IMG/VR virus record: IMGVR_UViG_3300043449_002234
Coordinates: 1 to 36,903 of that record
Source of the DNA: a virus
DNA: 36,903 nucleotides
Strand: one strand, 5' to 3'
The position numbers were made by a program, and so were the translations under genes. Under the pieces are notes generated by a model, which saw only the letters and a list, made by a program, of their open reading frames with translations, did not search any database and was not told the DNA's origin. Positions 23,370 through 31,780 of this stretch are shown here, one piece after another. Positions within the stretch are counted from its first letter, which is position 1; every line of letters begins with the position of its first letter.

Positions 23370-24005
23370 TTAGAATCGGCAACCAGCGTAGCAAGGGTTG
23401 GGCTGCTCGTAACCGCAAAGGTTTGACCATTTAGCAAATGTATAACGAAGGGTCAATTCGATATTACACTCGTCAGATGTGGCGTAATCGAGGTCGCCGA
23501 AGTTAACCGACTGTGGCCAGCAGGTGTATAGTGTCCACTGCTCCAAAGGTGCGCCGCCGCCATCATACATGGTTAGCACACCAGTGCCACCGTAGCCGCC
23601 AACTCCATTTCCGAAGGAGGACATGGTTGGATTCTCCCAGCTACCAGCAAAGTTGTTTGCTGCTGTTGGCTGACCAAGGAAATTGTAAACCGAGCCAATC
23701 CAGTTGTAGAGATTCAAAATTGTATCGCTACGGACAGGGGTAATGTCATAGTAAGTAACTGTGACAGTCTCGAAGGTTGCTTTGCCGGGAATAAACATCT
23801 TTCCCTGCAAGAAGTTGATTTCTGTTTCGTCAAAAGAAACGTTGGGCCTAGAAGCAACTTTTACGAAGGCAGCAGGGATATTGCCGAACTGGTTTCCACC
23901 ACCGCAAACTTGGTTTACTTCAAAGGTCCATCTAAACTTCCTTTTGAAGATGATGTCGTTTGTCGTACCGATTGGGCCGATGCCCATTTTAATTGGTTGT
24001 GCCAT
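23370..24005 (-). CDS. Major tail tube protein, T4 gp19-like
   Basis: Forms the inner tube of the contractile tail. The 211-residue protein has FKRKFRWTFEV (20-30), FIPGKATFETVTVTYYDI, LEQWTLYTCWPQSVNFGDLD and a C-terminal TLRYTF, the profile of gp19-like tubes. AAGGAG lies upstream and TATAAATA overlaps the start codon, as expected of an abundant late protein. It follows the sheath gene directly, as in most myoviruses, and is followed by a strong terminator. A Gly-rich insertion (GNGVGGYGGTG) and a Cys-rich C-terminus (NPCYAGCRF) are unusual. Confidence 0.88.
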   Translation of the reverse strand: MAQPIKMGIGPIGTTNDIIFKRKFRWTFEVNQVCGGGNQFGNIPAAFVKVASRPNVSFDETEINFLQGKMFIPGKATFETVTVTYYDITPVRSDTILNLYNWIGSVYNFLGQPTAANNFAGSWENPTMSSFGNGVGGYGGTGVLTMYDGGGAPLEQWTLYTCWPQSVNFGDLDYATSDECNIELTLRYTFAKWSNLCGYEQPNPCYAGCRF

Positions 24006-24028
24006 ATTTATATCTCCTTGTAAAACTA

Positions 24029-26581
24029 CTAAGCTGTAACCGTATCCAATGCACCAGTTCTGTACAGGGTGAATTCAATAAAGATAAATTCCACTGCTCG
24101 GGTCGGTACTATTCCGATTTGCGCCCTCAATTCATTTCTGTCAATAACATCAGGCGGGTTTAGATTTGCATCGCAAACTACTTTGTATGCTGCAATTCCC
24201 TGTTGATTCTGCACATTATTTAACACACCGTTAGCAAGGAGTATGAATTGATTCCTCAGGGCCTCGGTGTGAGGTTGGAACAGCAACTGACGAGAAAGGC
24301 TGCGAATTTGCTTTTCAACATAAAACATCATTCTGCGAACGTTGATGCGGTCAAGAGCTGTAGGTGCTCTCTGGAGGGTCTTCTGACCCCAGATTACATA
24401 GTCAGCTGAACCGGCATAACGCACGATTGGGTTGACAGCGTTGCTGTTGCCATACATGTTATCCTTCTCTTGAAGAGTTGGAACATATGCAACGTCTAGA
24501 ACGTTGGGAACAACGCCTCTTTGAATGCCTGCTGGGGCAAACCAAGGAGCGCCGATGTTATCGCTGTTTACGATAGCAGCGACAGTGCCAACGCTGGGAG
24601 GACACCAAACATTAATGTTATTGTAGCTGTCATAAATCATAACCCAAGGCCAGTAGAGAGCAGCGAAATCGCTATCAAATCTGACTGAATTCACAGGGCT
24701 TTGGCCGTTCTGCCACTGGACAACTTCTGTTGGTGTTAGTCCGGAAGGAGGATCAATAATTGCCATGCAATCCTGACGATACTCTTCGCACATATTGATT
24801 AGTGCTAGAATTACAACAGTAGTTGTTGCACCCGGAACTGCACATATGTCAATATTAACCTGTTCAGGATCACTGAAGGCATAAAGACCACTCATGTTAA
24901 CAGGGCTGCCAATTAATAAGGCATCACGTAAAGCTAGTGCAGCAGAAGAGGTGCCAGTAGGATATCCATCTGAACCACCGCTCAAACGAAGATCATTCTC
25001 GGCAACCTGTGTTAACATGACGCTGGAAGCAGGAGGTGCTGTAGTGGCTGTGTTATCAACAACTCTAATAAAGTTGCTAAAGCTATTGATGTAAGACTGA
25101 ACGTAGAAAGAAGAAGTGGGATCCTTAGAAAGATTGCCCCAGCTTTCAACCTGCAAGGTAGCACCGTTTACTTGATTTTTTAGGAAAACATCCATGCTGA
25201 ATGTGTTTCCTTCGGGATATTTTTTGAATGTAACGAATGTCTGGTTGCCTTCGGTTCCGGGACTGTCAGCAAACAGTTCAAAGGTATAATAACCGGGATC
25301 GGTAACAACTAAGTTGTTACTCCCGATCCATACGCCATCATTAGCGTCTGAATCCTCATTATCAGCAACGCCGGCAGGAGTTTCGCCAATAGCACCCTGA
25401 GCGCTCATGCCTAAGATGGTAGACAAAGTACCGCCTCTGGCGTTAATTTTTGCATAGCGTCCACATAGCAAACCAGCATTGTCAGTATTTGTGGTATCAG
25501 TAGAAATCTCTACTGCATCTCCATTTGCTTGGAATTGGAAGCATACAGGCAGGTCTTCTACAACCACACCGTTTACAGTGGGATTAAGAGTTACTACAGC
25601 TGCATTCAAGGCTGTTACTAAATCAGCAGTTGTGTTATAGGTATTGCCACTCAATGTCGCAGAGAAATCATATGTACGAATAACATTGTCAACGCTTACT
25701 AATCCAGAGCCGTCTGTTACTACCTGTAGTGTGAATGTTCCTGTCGGGAAAATCCAAACACCAGCTGTAGCATGAGATGCGTCAATTGGATAATGTGTGT
25801 ATGCACCAGTCTTGACAGGAACGGTCATATCGTTTCCTAGGCCAAGAATGTTATTTACGTTTGTGAATGCTGGAGAAATACCAGTAGAATCTGGTGTGGC
25901 ACCGATAAGGTTGTTGTATACGCTTACCAATTCTAAAGTAGACTGCTCACCATATGCCCAAACAGTCTGTAGTCCTAAAGCAACTTGTGTGGGGTCGGAG
26001 GGATTCTCATATAAGAAGAATTCTACACCATCAATTGTGGAGTTAAGCTGAAGATTAAGATGATCAACAATCTCCTCAACCGTGTAAGTTCCAGCAGGTA
26101 GTGTTACTGCTTTGCTGCTAAGAACTGTATTTAAAGCCCAACGGAAGCTATAATCTTCGCCACCGGCCCTGCTGCTGAAGGTAATCTGGTCGCCAACGTC
26201 AAAGAACGCTCCGTGTACCTTTAATAGACCACCGGCTGCAGGCACTTGAACGCTAGCTGTAGTGGCGTACCACTGAGAAATGGGGTCGGTATCGGCTACA
26301 CGAACAACCCAAACAGCATTAGTAAATGCCAAGGCGTTTTGCGCTGCATACATTAGGTATGGAGCGTATCCCACAGAAGGATGAGGATAACCGAACAGAG
26401 TATGAAGCTCGTAGGTTGACGTAACCAAAGTGGGTGTATTAATGGGACCCTTGCTGGCATATCCAACCAAACCAATTGCATTTGTTGCAGGGGTGGTGGT
26501 TAAGAGGGTCAAGTCTTGCTCAGTGAATCTTACTGAGGGACTTATTGTGTTTGAAGGCGGAAATGCTTGTAATAGTGCCAT
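24029..26581 (-). CDS. Contractile tail sheath protein, T4 gp18-like
   Basis: Forms the outer sheath that contracts to drive the tube into the host. The 850-residue protein begins with the sheath N-terminal handshake region (SPSVRFTEQDLT; AIGLVGYASKGPINTP) and ends with the conserved C-terminal sheath domain: YVIWGQKTLQRAP, RINVRRMMFYVEKQI, then TRAVEFIFIEFTLYRTG. The central 400 residues are an expanded, surface-exposed beta-rich region, making it larger than T4 gp18 (659 residues). AGGAG seven bases upstream fixes the start. It lies between the sheath-completion gene and the tube gene. Confidence 0.95.
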   Translation of the reverse strand: MALLQAFPPSNTISPSVRFTEQDLTLLTTTPATNAIGLVGYASKGPINTPTLVTSTYELHTLFGYPHPSVGYAPYLMYAAQNALAFTNAVWVVRVADTDPISQWYATTASVQVPAAGGLLKVHGAFFDVGDQITFSSRAGGEDYSFRWALNTVLSSKAVTLPAGTYTVEEIVDHLNLQLNSTIDGVEFFLYENPSDPTQVALGLQTVWAYGEQSTLELVSVYNNLIGATPDSTGISPAFTNVNNILGLGNDMTVPVKTGAYTHYPIDASHATAGVWIFPTGTFTLQVVTDGSGLVSVDNVIRTYDFSATLSGNTYNTTADLVTALNAAVVTLNPTVNGVVVEDLPVCFQFQANGDAVEISTDTTNTDNAGLLCGRYAKINARGGTLSTILGMSAQGAIGETPAGVADNEDSDANDGVWIGSNNLVVTDPGYYTFELFADSPGTEGNQTFVTFKKYPEGNTFSMDVFLKNQVNGATLQVESWGNLSKDPTSSFYVQSYINSFSNFIRVVDNTATTAPPASSVMLTQVAENDLRLSGGSDGYPTGTSSAALALRDALLIGSPVNMSGLYAFSDPEQVNIDICAVPGATTTVVILALINMCEEYRQDCMAIIDPPSGLTPTEVVQWQNGQSPVNSVRFDSDFAALYWPWVMIYDSYNNINVWCPPSVGTVAAIVNSDNIGAPWFAPAGIQRGVVPNVLDVAYVPTLQEKDNMYGNSNAVNPIVRYAGSADYVIWGQKTLQRAPTALDRINVRRMMFYVEKQIRSLSRQLLFQPHTEALRNQFILLANGVLNNVQNQQGIAAYKVVCDANLNPPDVIDRNELRAQIGIVPTRAVEFIFIEFTLYRTGALDTVTA

Positions 26582-26599
26582 AATTTACTCCTATGTCTT

Positions 26600-26803
26600 T
26601 TAGTCTTTCAAAATTCTCTGTTTGATATAACCAGACTTCTCTGCCCTATCTATATATGGTGTATGCAAATGATCTTCTATCAATATTTTATTTTGCCCGT
26701 TGCCTAGTCCGGGAATATCAACTGTGTCATAAGAGTGCAGTGCTCTCCTAGACTTAATCACCAACTGAATAGGCGACTTTTGCATATTGGTTATTTCAAT
26801 CAT
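26600..26803 (-). CDS. Small conserved-looking virion protein, 67 residues
   Basis: The gene starts four bases inside the end of the upstream gene (ATGA overlap) with GAAGGGG ahead of it, so it is translationally coupled. The product begins MIEITNMQKSPIQLVIKSR, a beta-strand rich segment, and has PGLGNGQN and a C-terminal Ile/Lys-rich tail. No family is named. Its position between the sheath-completion candidate and the sheath suggests a small structural or assembly protein of the tail or neck. Confidence 0.6.
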   Translation of the reverse strand: MIEITNMQKSPIQLVIKSRRALHSYDTVDIPGLGNGQNKILIEDHLHTPYIDRAEKSGYIKQRILKD

Positions 26804-27798
26804 TGTACCCCTTCTACCGATTCTTCCAAGCGCTTAATCACTTCGGAGATTTCCGCTTCATTAAGAGCATTAACAAAATCAACTTTAGTGTTGAGCACCG
26901 CTTTATTCCTAGTAATCGGTTGATTAACGTAAGTTTCAGCAGTGATACCAAATTGAAATTTGATAACTCTTAAAGCAGCATCTCCGGGCTCAGTCTCTAA
27001 ATTGTTAGCTATACTATCAAGCTTAACACAAACTTCCCAGAGTACTCCTCTGACTTTTATATATGCAACAGGCGAGAATTTAGTTACGATTTGTTCTAAT
27101 ATTTGATTCATATCTTCTAGCTGCAACGTCCAAGCATACATCGTATAGCCGATGTTTACAGGAATACCTCTAGCTAAACCAAATACTGTGTCTCTCTCAT
27201 ATCTTTCCGACTCAGTAAAAGTCGGCAATCCTTTGTTGTCACTCAAAAAGTTAATGGCCTTGTGGTAAGTGTATCTGGCCGGATCTATACTGTATTCGGT
27301 GCTGCTTATAGCAAGCATAGGTAGTCTAATTCTATCAACAACTAATGTTAAATCTTTTCTAACATTCTGCTGGACAACTGCGGCCACCGCACGTTCTTGA
27401 GTGCCCCATATTATTGGCACCTGATGGCTTTTGCCATCATCATCAATTACAACAATATTCCTGAATAAGTCCATAATTGCTTCATCACAAGATCTAATAG
27501 ATCTTGCATAACGGTAAACAACATTCCTGTTTGGAGGATTAAGATTGTTTACAATCTGACCAGTTTGCATAGGATCTGAGTTATTCTGAGATCCCAGCAT
27601 GTACTTCTTGTCTAAGAAATCATCAAACCAGTCAGATGGTGATGGAAGATTGTTTAATTGATTGTTTTGGTTATCCGGAGGCTGATCACAAAAACCCGGT
27701 GGCGGGTCTATATTTTCTGATCTCCACATTGGCCCCTGATCAGGACAAGGGTTCAGTGTTTTATCATACGGATTGGGATTTGGTCCTATTGGTAACAT
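26800..27798 (-). CDS. Tail sheath completion/stabilisation protein, T4 gp15-like candidate
   Basis: The first 85 residues are Pro/Asn/Asp-rich and disordered. The folded core has MDLFRNIVVIDDDGKSHQVPIIWGTQERAVA (about 108-138), then DRIRLPMLAIS and YHKAINF, a layout like gp15 proteins of T4-like phages that cap the tail end of the sheath (VPxxYG, LPRMxxxxxxxxYD, R). The location immediately before the sheath supports this. There is no ribosome site; the ATG follows a short AT-rich divergent gap. The assignment is by eye and could also be another tail terminator. Confidence 0.6.
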   Translation of the reverse strand: MLPIGPNPNPYDKTLNPCPDQGPMWRSENIDPPPGFCDQPPDNQNNQLNNLPSPSDWFDDFLDKKYMLGSQNNSDPMQTGQIVNNLNPPNRNVVYRYARSIRSCDEAIMDLFRNIVVIDDDGKSHQVPIIWGTQERAVAAVVQQNVRKDLTLVVDRIRLPMLAISSTEYSIDPARYTYHKAINFLSDNKGLPTFTESERYERDTVFGLARGIPVNIGYTMYAWTLQLEDMNQILEQIVTKFSPVAYIKVRGVLWEVCVKLDSIANNLETEPGDAALRVIKFQFGITAETYVNQPITRNKAVLNTKVDFVNALNEAEISEVIKRLEESVEGVQ

Positions 27799-27831
27799 AA
27801 TACTAAAATAGTTATGTTTGCGGAGTTAAAA

Positions 27832-28617
27832 ATGCATATAAAATACAGACAATTAACTAATGATTTACCTCCAAAATTAATACATTTGGAATTAGAAGGA
27901 TGGGCAGGTTCGCCTGCTGAGCAAAAAACTGAACGAAAAATACAACCATACATGTGTAAACCATTTGTCGATGCAAACACATATGGTTTAGAAATTTTTT
28001 ATCCATTTAACACAGAAATAACCGTCACTAAAATAAATGGCAAAATTGAAATTACAGCAGACGATTGGAATAAAGATGCAGAAATAGTTCAAAAAATAGG
28101 AGTTCCTGTAGGATGTTTGGGTGAATCACACTTCAGTATGAATACATGCCTTGATATTATGGTTGAAAAAAACTATGTTTTGCGAATTGAAAATCATCCA
28201 AGGTTTTATTCAGAAGATAATGTGCCATGTGTAATTTCAGGGCATCTCGAAACAAACTGGTGGAGTAGCTTATTTTTTATAGTATTCAAAGGTCCGCAAG
28301 AAGGACAGAAATTAACCTTTAAGAAGGGTGATAAAATTTGCCAAGTTTTTCCTGTGTTGAATAAAGAAATTACCATAGAAGAAATGAATAGTGAAGAAAA
28401 AAATTACAGAAGGTGGCAAGCATCTACATTTGCATTAAGAAGAGACATTTTAGCCAAGGGACACAGAGATAATCAAAATAACTATTTTGACAATCTATAT
28501 AAAAAACTATCAAAATACGTTGAGTTATACGGATTAATACAGCTAAAAGTTTTAGTAAACAAGCTTAACATGAAAGTTGAAAATTACATTAAGTTAAAAT
28601 GTAAGCTATTCAAATGA
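27832..28617 (+). CDS. DUF6065-like protein, 261 residues
   Basis: The start at 27832 has GGAG seven bases upstream and is preferred to an ATG at 27814. The protein contains KPFVDANTYGLEIFYPF, HFSMNTCLDIM, YVLRIENHPRF, VPCVISGHLETNWW and LTFKKGDKICQVFPV, all features of a conserved family of unknown function (DUF6065) found in bacteria and phages; the family name is from memory. The fold is probably beta-rich. It is a lone plus-strand gene between two minus-strand tail units, as accessory genes often are. No biochemical role is known to me. Confidence 0.6.
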   Translation: MHIKYRQLTNDLPPKLIHLELEGWAGSPAEQKTERKIQPYMCKPFVDANTYGLEIFYPFNTEITVTKINGKIEITADDWNKDAEIVQKIGVPVGCLGESHFSMNTCLDIMVEKNYVLRIENHPRFYSEDNVPCVISGHLETNWWSSLFFIVFKGPQEGQKLTFKKGDKICQVFPVLNKEITIEEMNSEEKNYRRWQASTFALRRDILAKGHRDNQNNYFDNLYKKLSKYVELYGLIQLKVLVNKLNMKVENYIKLKCKLFK

Positions 28618-28642
28618 AAAGGGGGCTTCATTGGAAGCCCCC
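28617..28642 (-). terminator. Strong intrinsic terminator of the neck/virion unit
   Basis: GGGGGCTTC (28621-28629) and GAAGCCCCC (28634-28642) form a perfect 9-pair stem with a 4-base loop. On the minus strand it is followed by TTTT (plus-strand AAAA at 28617-28620). It ends the transcript of 28666-31743. Confidence 0.85.
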
Positions 28643-28665
28643 TAAGGAGAGTCAGTCAAATTAAA

Positions 28666-29421
28666 TTAGCCAGAGAAACCGCCGCCGAAGCCTAATGCGC
28701 CAGCACCGGTAGTAGAGGGATTAGAACCACCAGCCATGTTGCCGCCCATGTCGCCGCTACCGCTGCCATTGCTTGGGAACTGATTGCCAGCTGAATCTCC
28801 AAATTCGCCACCGTAAGCAGTTGTCTGGCCGGGAGGTATTTCATCACCAGAAACAGGAATATCTTTTGAGCCTACGCTATCATCGCTCTCCTCATCTTCG
28901 GAATTATCAGAAGAGGGTTGAACTCCTGTTAATTTAGCAATGTTATTTTTCACAGCATCTAACTGGGACATTAGTTCTTCACGTGTAGATTTCTTGTCAT
29001 CATCATCGCCAATGCTGAAATCTTTCACAAATCTAACGATATTGTCTACCATAGGATAAAGCTCTTCTGGTGTATTCTCTCCTTCTGGAGGAGCAGTTTG
29101 GCTACGAGACTCATCGCCTCCCTCATCACTGATGTCAGTATCTAGGCCGCCACCGCCGCTGCCATCTTGTCCCATAGGAGCACCCATGCCATCCATGCCG
29201 CCTCCCATACCGCCTCCCATACCGCCTCCCATGCCGCCTCCCATGCCGCCTCCCATGCCGCCTCCCATGCCGCCTCCCATGCCACCACCCATACCTCCTG
29301 CGGGAGGCATGCCACCGCCGGGAGGAGCAGTACCCATACCCATATTCGGTGCGACCATAGCGTCTTGTTCGTGTAACTTCTTAAGTTTCAACTTTTCATA
29401 AAATTCAAAAAAACTTTTCAT
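28666..29421 (-). CDS. Gly/Met-rich acidic virion protein with targeting-like N-terminus, 251 residues
   Basis: The start at 29421 has AAGGAG five bases upstream. Residues 1-18 (MKSFFEFYEKLKLKKLHE) form a targeting-like helix ending in Glu (LHE). About 24-80 is a Gly/Met/Pro low-complexity tract including seven tandem GGGM units encoded by 12-base DNA repeats. About 85-185 is acidic with a helical middle (DNIVRFVKDFSI; DDDDKKSTREELMSQLDAVKN), and the end is Gly/Ser/Asn-rich (GAGALGFGGGFSG). An acidic, flexible protein of this kind fits a prohead core or scaffold role like the small T4 core proteins gp67/gp68, but this is inference. It is the last gene before the terminator. Confidence 0.65.
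   Translation of the reverse strand: MKSFFEFYEKLKLKKLHEQDAMVAPNMGMGTAPPGGGMPPAGGMGGGMGGGMGGGMGGGMGGGMGGGMGGGMGGGMDGMGAPMGQDGSGGGGLDTDISDEGGDESRSQTAPPEGENTPEELYPMVDNIVRFVKDFSIGDDDDKKSTREELMSQLDAVKNNIAKLTGVQPSSDNSEDEESDDSVGSKDIPVSGDEIPPGQTTAYGGEFGDSAGNQFPSNGSGSGDMGGNMAGGSNPSTTGAGALGFGGGFSG
29197..29292. repeat. 12-base tandem repeat, seven copies plus one degenerate
   Basis: The unit (g/a)ccgcctcccat repeats seven times (29197-29280) and is followed by a degenerate copy gccaccacccat. On the minus strand each unit encodes Met-Gly-Gly-Gly. In-frame copy-number change by slippage is expected. Confidence 0.9.
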
Positions 29422-29431
29422 GACTTCTCCT

Positions 29432-29968
29432 TTAAACAATCTTATAGTTTACATTCTGTGATTCGTTAACAGAAGTACCGCTAACCGAATCTTCTTGGAA
29501 TCGTTGACATAAACATTGCAGTCTAACGACACCATACATTTTCATTTCTCCCGTTTTGCGTTCGATAATCACCCAGTTTTCCTTTAAAAATGGCGTAAAA
29601 AATCGACTGCCAATTTTAGGTACATGTCCTAATTTATCTAGTGTCGCTTTATAATTAAATTCAAACAACATGTCATCAGGGCTATCTATGCCGAATGGTG
29701 TTTGAAAGTTTTGGCTTGGAACTGGTTCATAATAGCACCAAAGTTGTACAGGCTGAGGGCTATAAATTTTAGTTCTCGTCTCCAAATATAAAGGATCAAT
29801 ATTATTCATATTTACGAACAATTCGTAATAAAATATTGGTGAACCACCCCATTTAATTGCCTCTTCATCCCATTGATTAAACAATTGGTGTTCGGGAAGT
29901 TGGTCGCTAAATTGCTGTACACTTCCAGTAGGACGATATGGTCGGCCATCGCAGTTATAGATAGTCAT
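29432..29968 (-). CDS. Neck protein candidate, T4 gp14-like, 178 residues
   Basis: The layout resembles gp14-type neck proteins of T4-like phages: an N-terminal helix (QLFNQWDEEAIKWGG), then FYYELFVN with DPLYLETR, an extended YYEP strand, FGIDSPDDMLFEFN, a segment with IGSRFFTPFLKENWVIIE and a final strand set leading to VRLQCLCQRFQEDS. The similarity is of pattern, not identity. The start follows the upstream stop directly, with GGGGG ahead. It lies in the virion unit between the 454-residue protein and the Gly-rich protein, a plausible location for head-tail joining. Confidence 0.5.
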   Translation of the reverse strand: MTIYNCDGRPYRPTGSVQQFSDQLPEHQLFNQWDEEAIKWGGSPIFYYELFVNMNNIDPLYLETRTKIYSPQPVQLWCYYEPVPSQNFQTPFGIDSPDDMLFEFNYKATLDKLGHVPKIGSRFFTPFLKENWVIIERKTGEMKMYGVVRLQCLCQRFQEDSVSGTSVNESQNVNYKIV

Positions 29969-29969
29969 A

Positions 29970-31334
29970 TTATTTGGAACCCCCTAGAGCAGCCAAAATC
30001 TCTTCACAACTATCCTCCCAAACGATATCTCTATTTCCTTTTATCTGTGTGAGGAAATTAAAGAAATCGGTGGCATCCGATTCACCCTTTGTTGGATTCG
30101 GGAATTTGTGATCAAACATGTAATTTTTGATCGCATCATCACCGCCTCCAGACACTTCGGTATTTATCATACTTCCTAGTTTAGAATTTCTTATAAACCT
30201 TACTTTTCCTTCTATGAACTTTTCTTTTATAGCATTCAAAAAAGATCCTAATGTTTCATCTGCGCTAACCGAAGCTATAGTATTAAATACATTGCTTACA
30301 TCCTTTAGACTGCCGCCTTTTTCTTGTTTATTATGCAAAGCATAAATAAATGCAATTCCCAAAGTAGACTTCATCAAGGCTTTAGCAACTGGATCATCTT
30401 TCTGTAACTGTCTTAGAACCCAAGGTTTGAAGTTTTCATTATCAACAATTTTCTTTAAGTACTTGGTTTTTGAAGATAGCAATTCCATTAAATCCCTGTC
30501 TGGAAACATGTTTTTCACATGTGGTATGCCGTCTGCATCTATAGTTTTTTCCTTAGATTTTATAAAATTAGCAGCCAAATTTAAAATGCTAAGTGTTTTT
30601 ACATCTGTGAGAAGTGCCAAATCTAATACTTCACTTTCATTACTAAGTTGGCTATTTATTTCATTTTGTGAACCTAGAAGTCTATTCGCTTGTCTAGCAG
30701 CTTTCTTTTCAATAAAGAATCTTACGCACTGATAAATCTTATTTGTTTTCTCGGTGATATCAGCTTTCTCTTCAGCTCTATCTCTTATTTCTTGATCATC
30801 AACTTCAACGTCAGGTGCGGACGATGCTCCTTCTTCTCCGCCAAGAGCACCACCTGTTAAAAATTCCCTCTCAGCCTGTGCAGTAGCGTACTTGGCCTTC
30901 ATGGTAACAACATGGTTTATAAACTGAATTATGTTGGTAAGTCCAAGTTTGGCACTTCCTTTACGCAATTTTGCTTCGCTTGCATTTTGAATTAGTTCGT
31001 CTAAATTAGCAAAAGCATTTGGGTCATTTTTTGCCTTTTCTCTCGCTATGTTTTGCCTGACTTTTTCATCATCCCTTAGTTCTTCCTGATCAAATCTTTT
31101 TTTTACATAAGTCGGCAGGGCATTGAATAACTCGTCATCAGTTTTCAAATTTTGCAATTGAATTTTTTGAGCAGGAGTTGCAAATGCAGGGTTTGAATTT
31201 GCATGAGCTAAAATATCATCAATGTATGGGTTTATAAAAACATCTCTAAATCTACGAAAATTTTCTGCTTGGGTAGCCAAGCTTTCCGCAAAAAACCACT
31301 CAGCAAAATTGCTTAACCCAATAAACTTATACAT
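29970..31334 (-). CDS. Helical virion-type protein with possible targeting-like N-terminus, 454 residues
   Basis: No family is recognised. The N-terminus MYKFIGLSNFAEWFFAE followed by Ser fits the aromatic-helix-then-Glu pattern (FAE), suggesting head packaging and cleavage. The rest is almost entirely helical and charged, with a short Gly-rich break (TGGALGGEEGASSAP, about 165-180) and no enzyme motif. It could be an internal head or scaffold-type protein. The start overlaps the end of the preceding gene by 8 bases, and the unit is co-transcribed with the neighbours down to the terminator at 28617. Confidence 0.6.
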   Translation of the reverse strand: MYKFIGLSNFAEWFFAESLATQAENFRRFRDVFINPYIDDILAHANSNPAFATPAQKIQLQNLKTDDELFNALPTYVKKRFDQEELRDDEKVRQNIAREKAKNDPNAFANLDELIQNASEAKLRKGSAKLGLTNIIQFINHVVTMKAKYATAQAEREFLTGGALGGEEGASSAPDVEVDDQEIRDRAEEKADITEKTNKIYQCVRFFIEKKAARQANRLLGSQNEINSQLSNESEVLDLALLTDVKTLSILNLAANFIKSKEKTIDADGIPHVKNMFPDRDLMELLSSKTKYLKKIVDNENFKPWVLRQLQKDDPVAKALMKSTLGIAFIYALHNKQEKGGSLKDVSNVFNTIASVSADETLGSFLNAIKEKFIEGKVRFIRNSKLGSMINTEVSGGGDDAIKNYMFDHKFPNPTKGESDATDFFNFLTQIKGNRDIVWEDSCEEILAALGGSK

Positions 31335-31743
31335 TTTCCAAGTTAATAGTTAGTGTGACGCTAATAGTTCCACCAGCCATTGGTACAATAAAAGGTGCAT
31401 TAGTGAAACGTTCTAGCCATAGTAAATTACCAGAAGAATCAGTAACATAATATCCATAAACATCAATAGAACTTGGATTTACACCCAAAGTAAAGGTTTG
31501 TTCTGCATAACCAGCTTCGGCGTAAGTTGATCCTATTGGAGTAGCAACCGACCAGTTAGCATTAGTGATAGTAGCTTGTGCATAACCAACTGCACTTACT
31601 GGAACTATGTCGCTATTTGTTGTCAAAGCATTGGGGGTAAGATTGTTCTGGTACAGACCCAACAACATGGTTGCTGTCTGGTTTTGATTAAGCATTTTTT
31701 GTAGAAGTTGTACTTCTCCAACATTTGGTACTACTAAAGCCAT
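31327..31743 (-). CDS. Small beta-rich virion protein, 138 residues
   Basis: Begins MALVVPNVGEVQLLQKML, then LLGLYQNNLTPN, and has repeated hydrophobic strands with GYAQAT and YAEQTFTLG, ending SVTLTINLENV. Small proteins of this layout occur in many tailed phages, in tail, fibre-associated or decoration positions, but the role is not settled. GGAGG five bases before the ATG gives a strong start. It heads the minus-strand virion unit that ends at the 28617 terminator; TATATATA and TATAGAAT elements lie upstream. Confidence 0.65.
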   Translation of the reverse strand: MALVVPNVGEVQLLQKMLNQNQTATMLLGLYQNNLTPNALTTNSDIVPVSAVGYAQATITNANWSVATPIGSTYAEAGYAEQTFTLGVNPSSIDVYGYYVTDSSGNLLWLERFTNAPFIVPMAGGTISVTLTINLENV

Positions 31744-31770
31744 TCTGCCTCCGCAATTCTATACTATATA

Positions 31771-31778
31771 TATAAATA
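31771..31778 (+). promoter_or_regulatory. Perfect T4-type late box TATAAATA
   Basis: TATAAATA lies two bases before the ATG at 31781, in a 37-base gap to the divergent gene at 31743. There is no Shine-Dalgarno sequence, so the transcript should be leaderless or start within the first codons. The spacing is the same as at 6462. Confidence 0.6.
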
Positions 31779-31780
31779 GC

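Noticed and set aside
29197-29292. CRISPR-like short repeat array
   Set aside because: The repeats are 12 bases, directly adjacent without spacers, and in frame within a coding gene.
29132-29401. Long plus-strand frames rich in Pro or in Ser-His-Ala repeats
   Set aside because: They are antisense readings of the GGGM repeat tract in the virion gene 28666-29421, which has the ribosome site and coherent protein.
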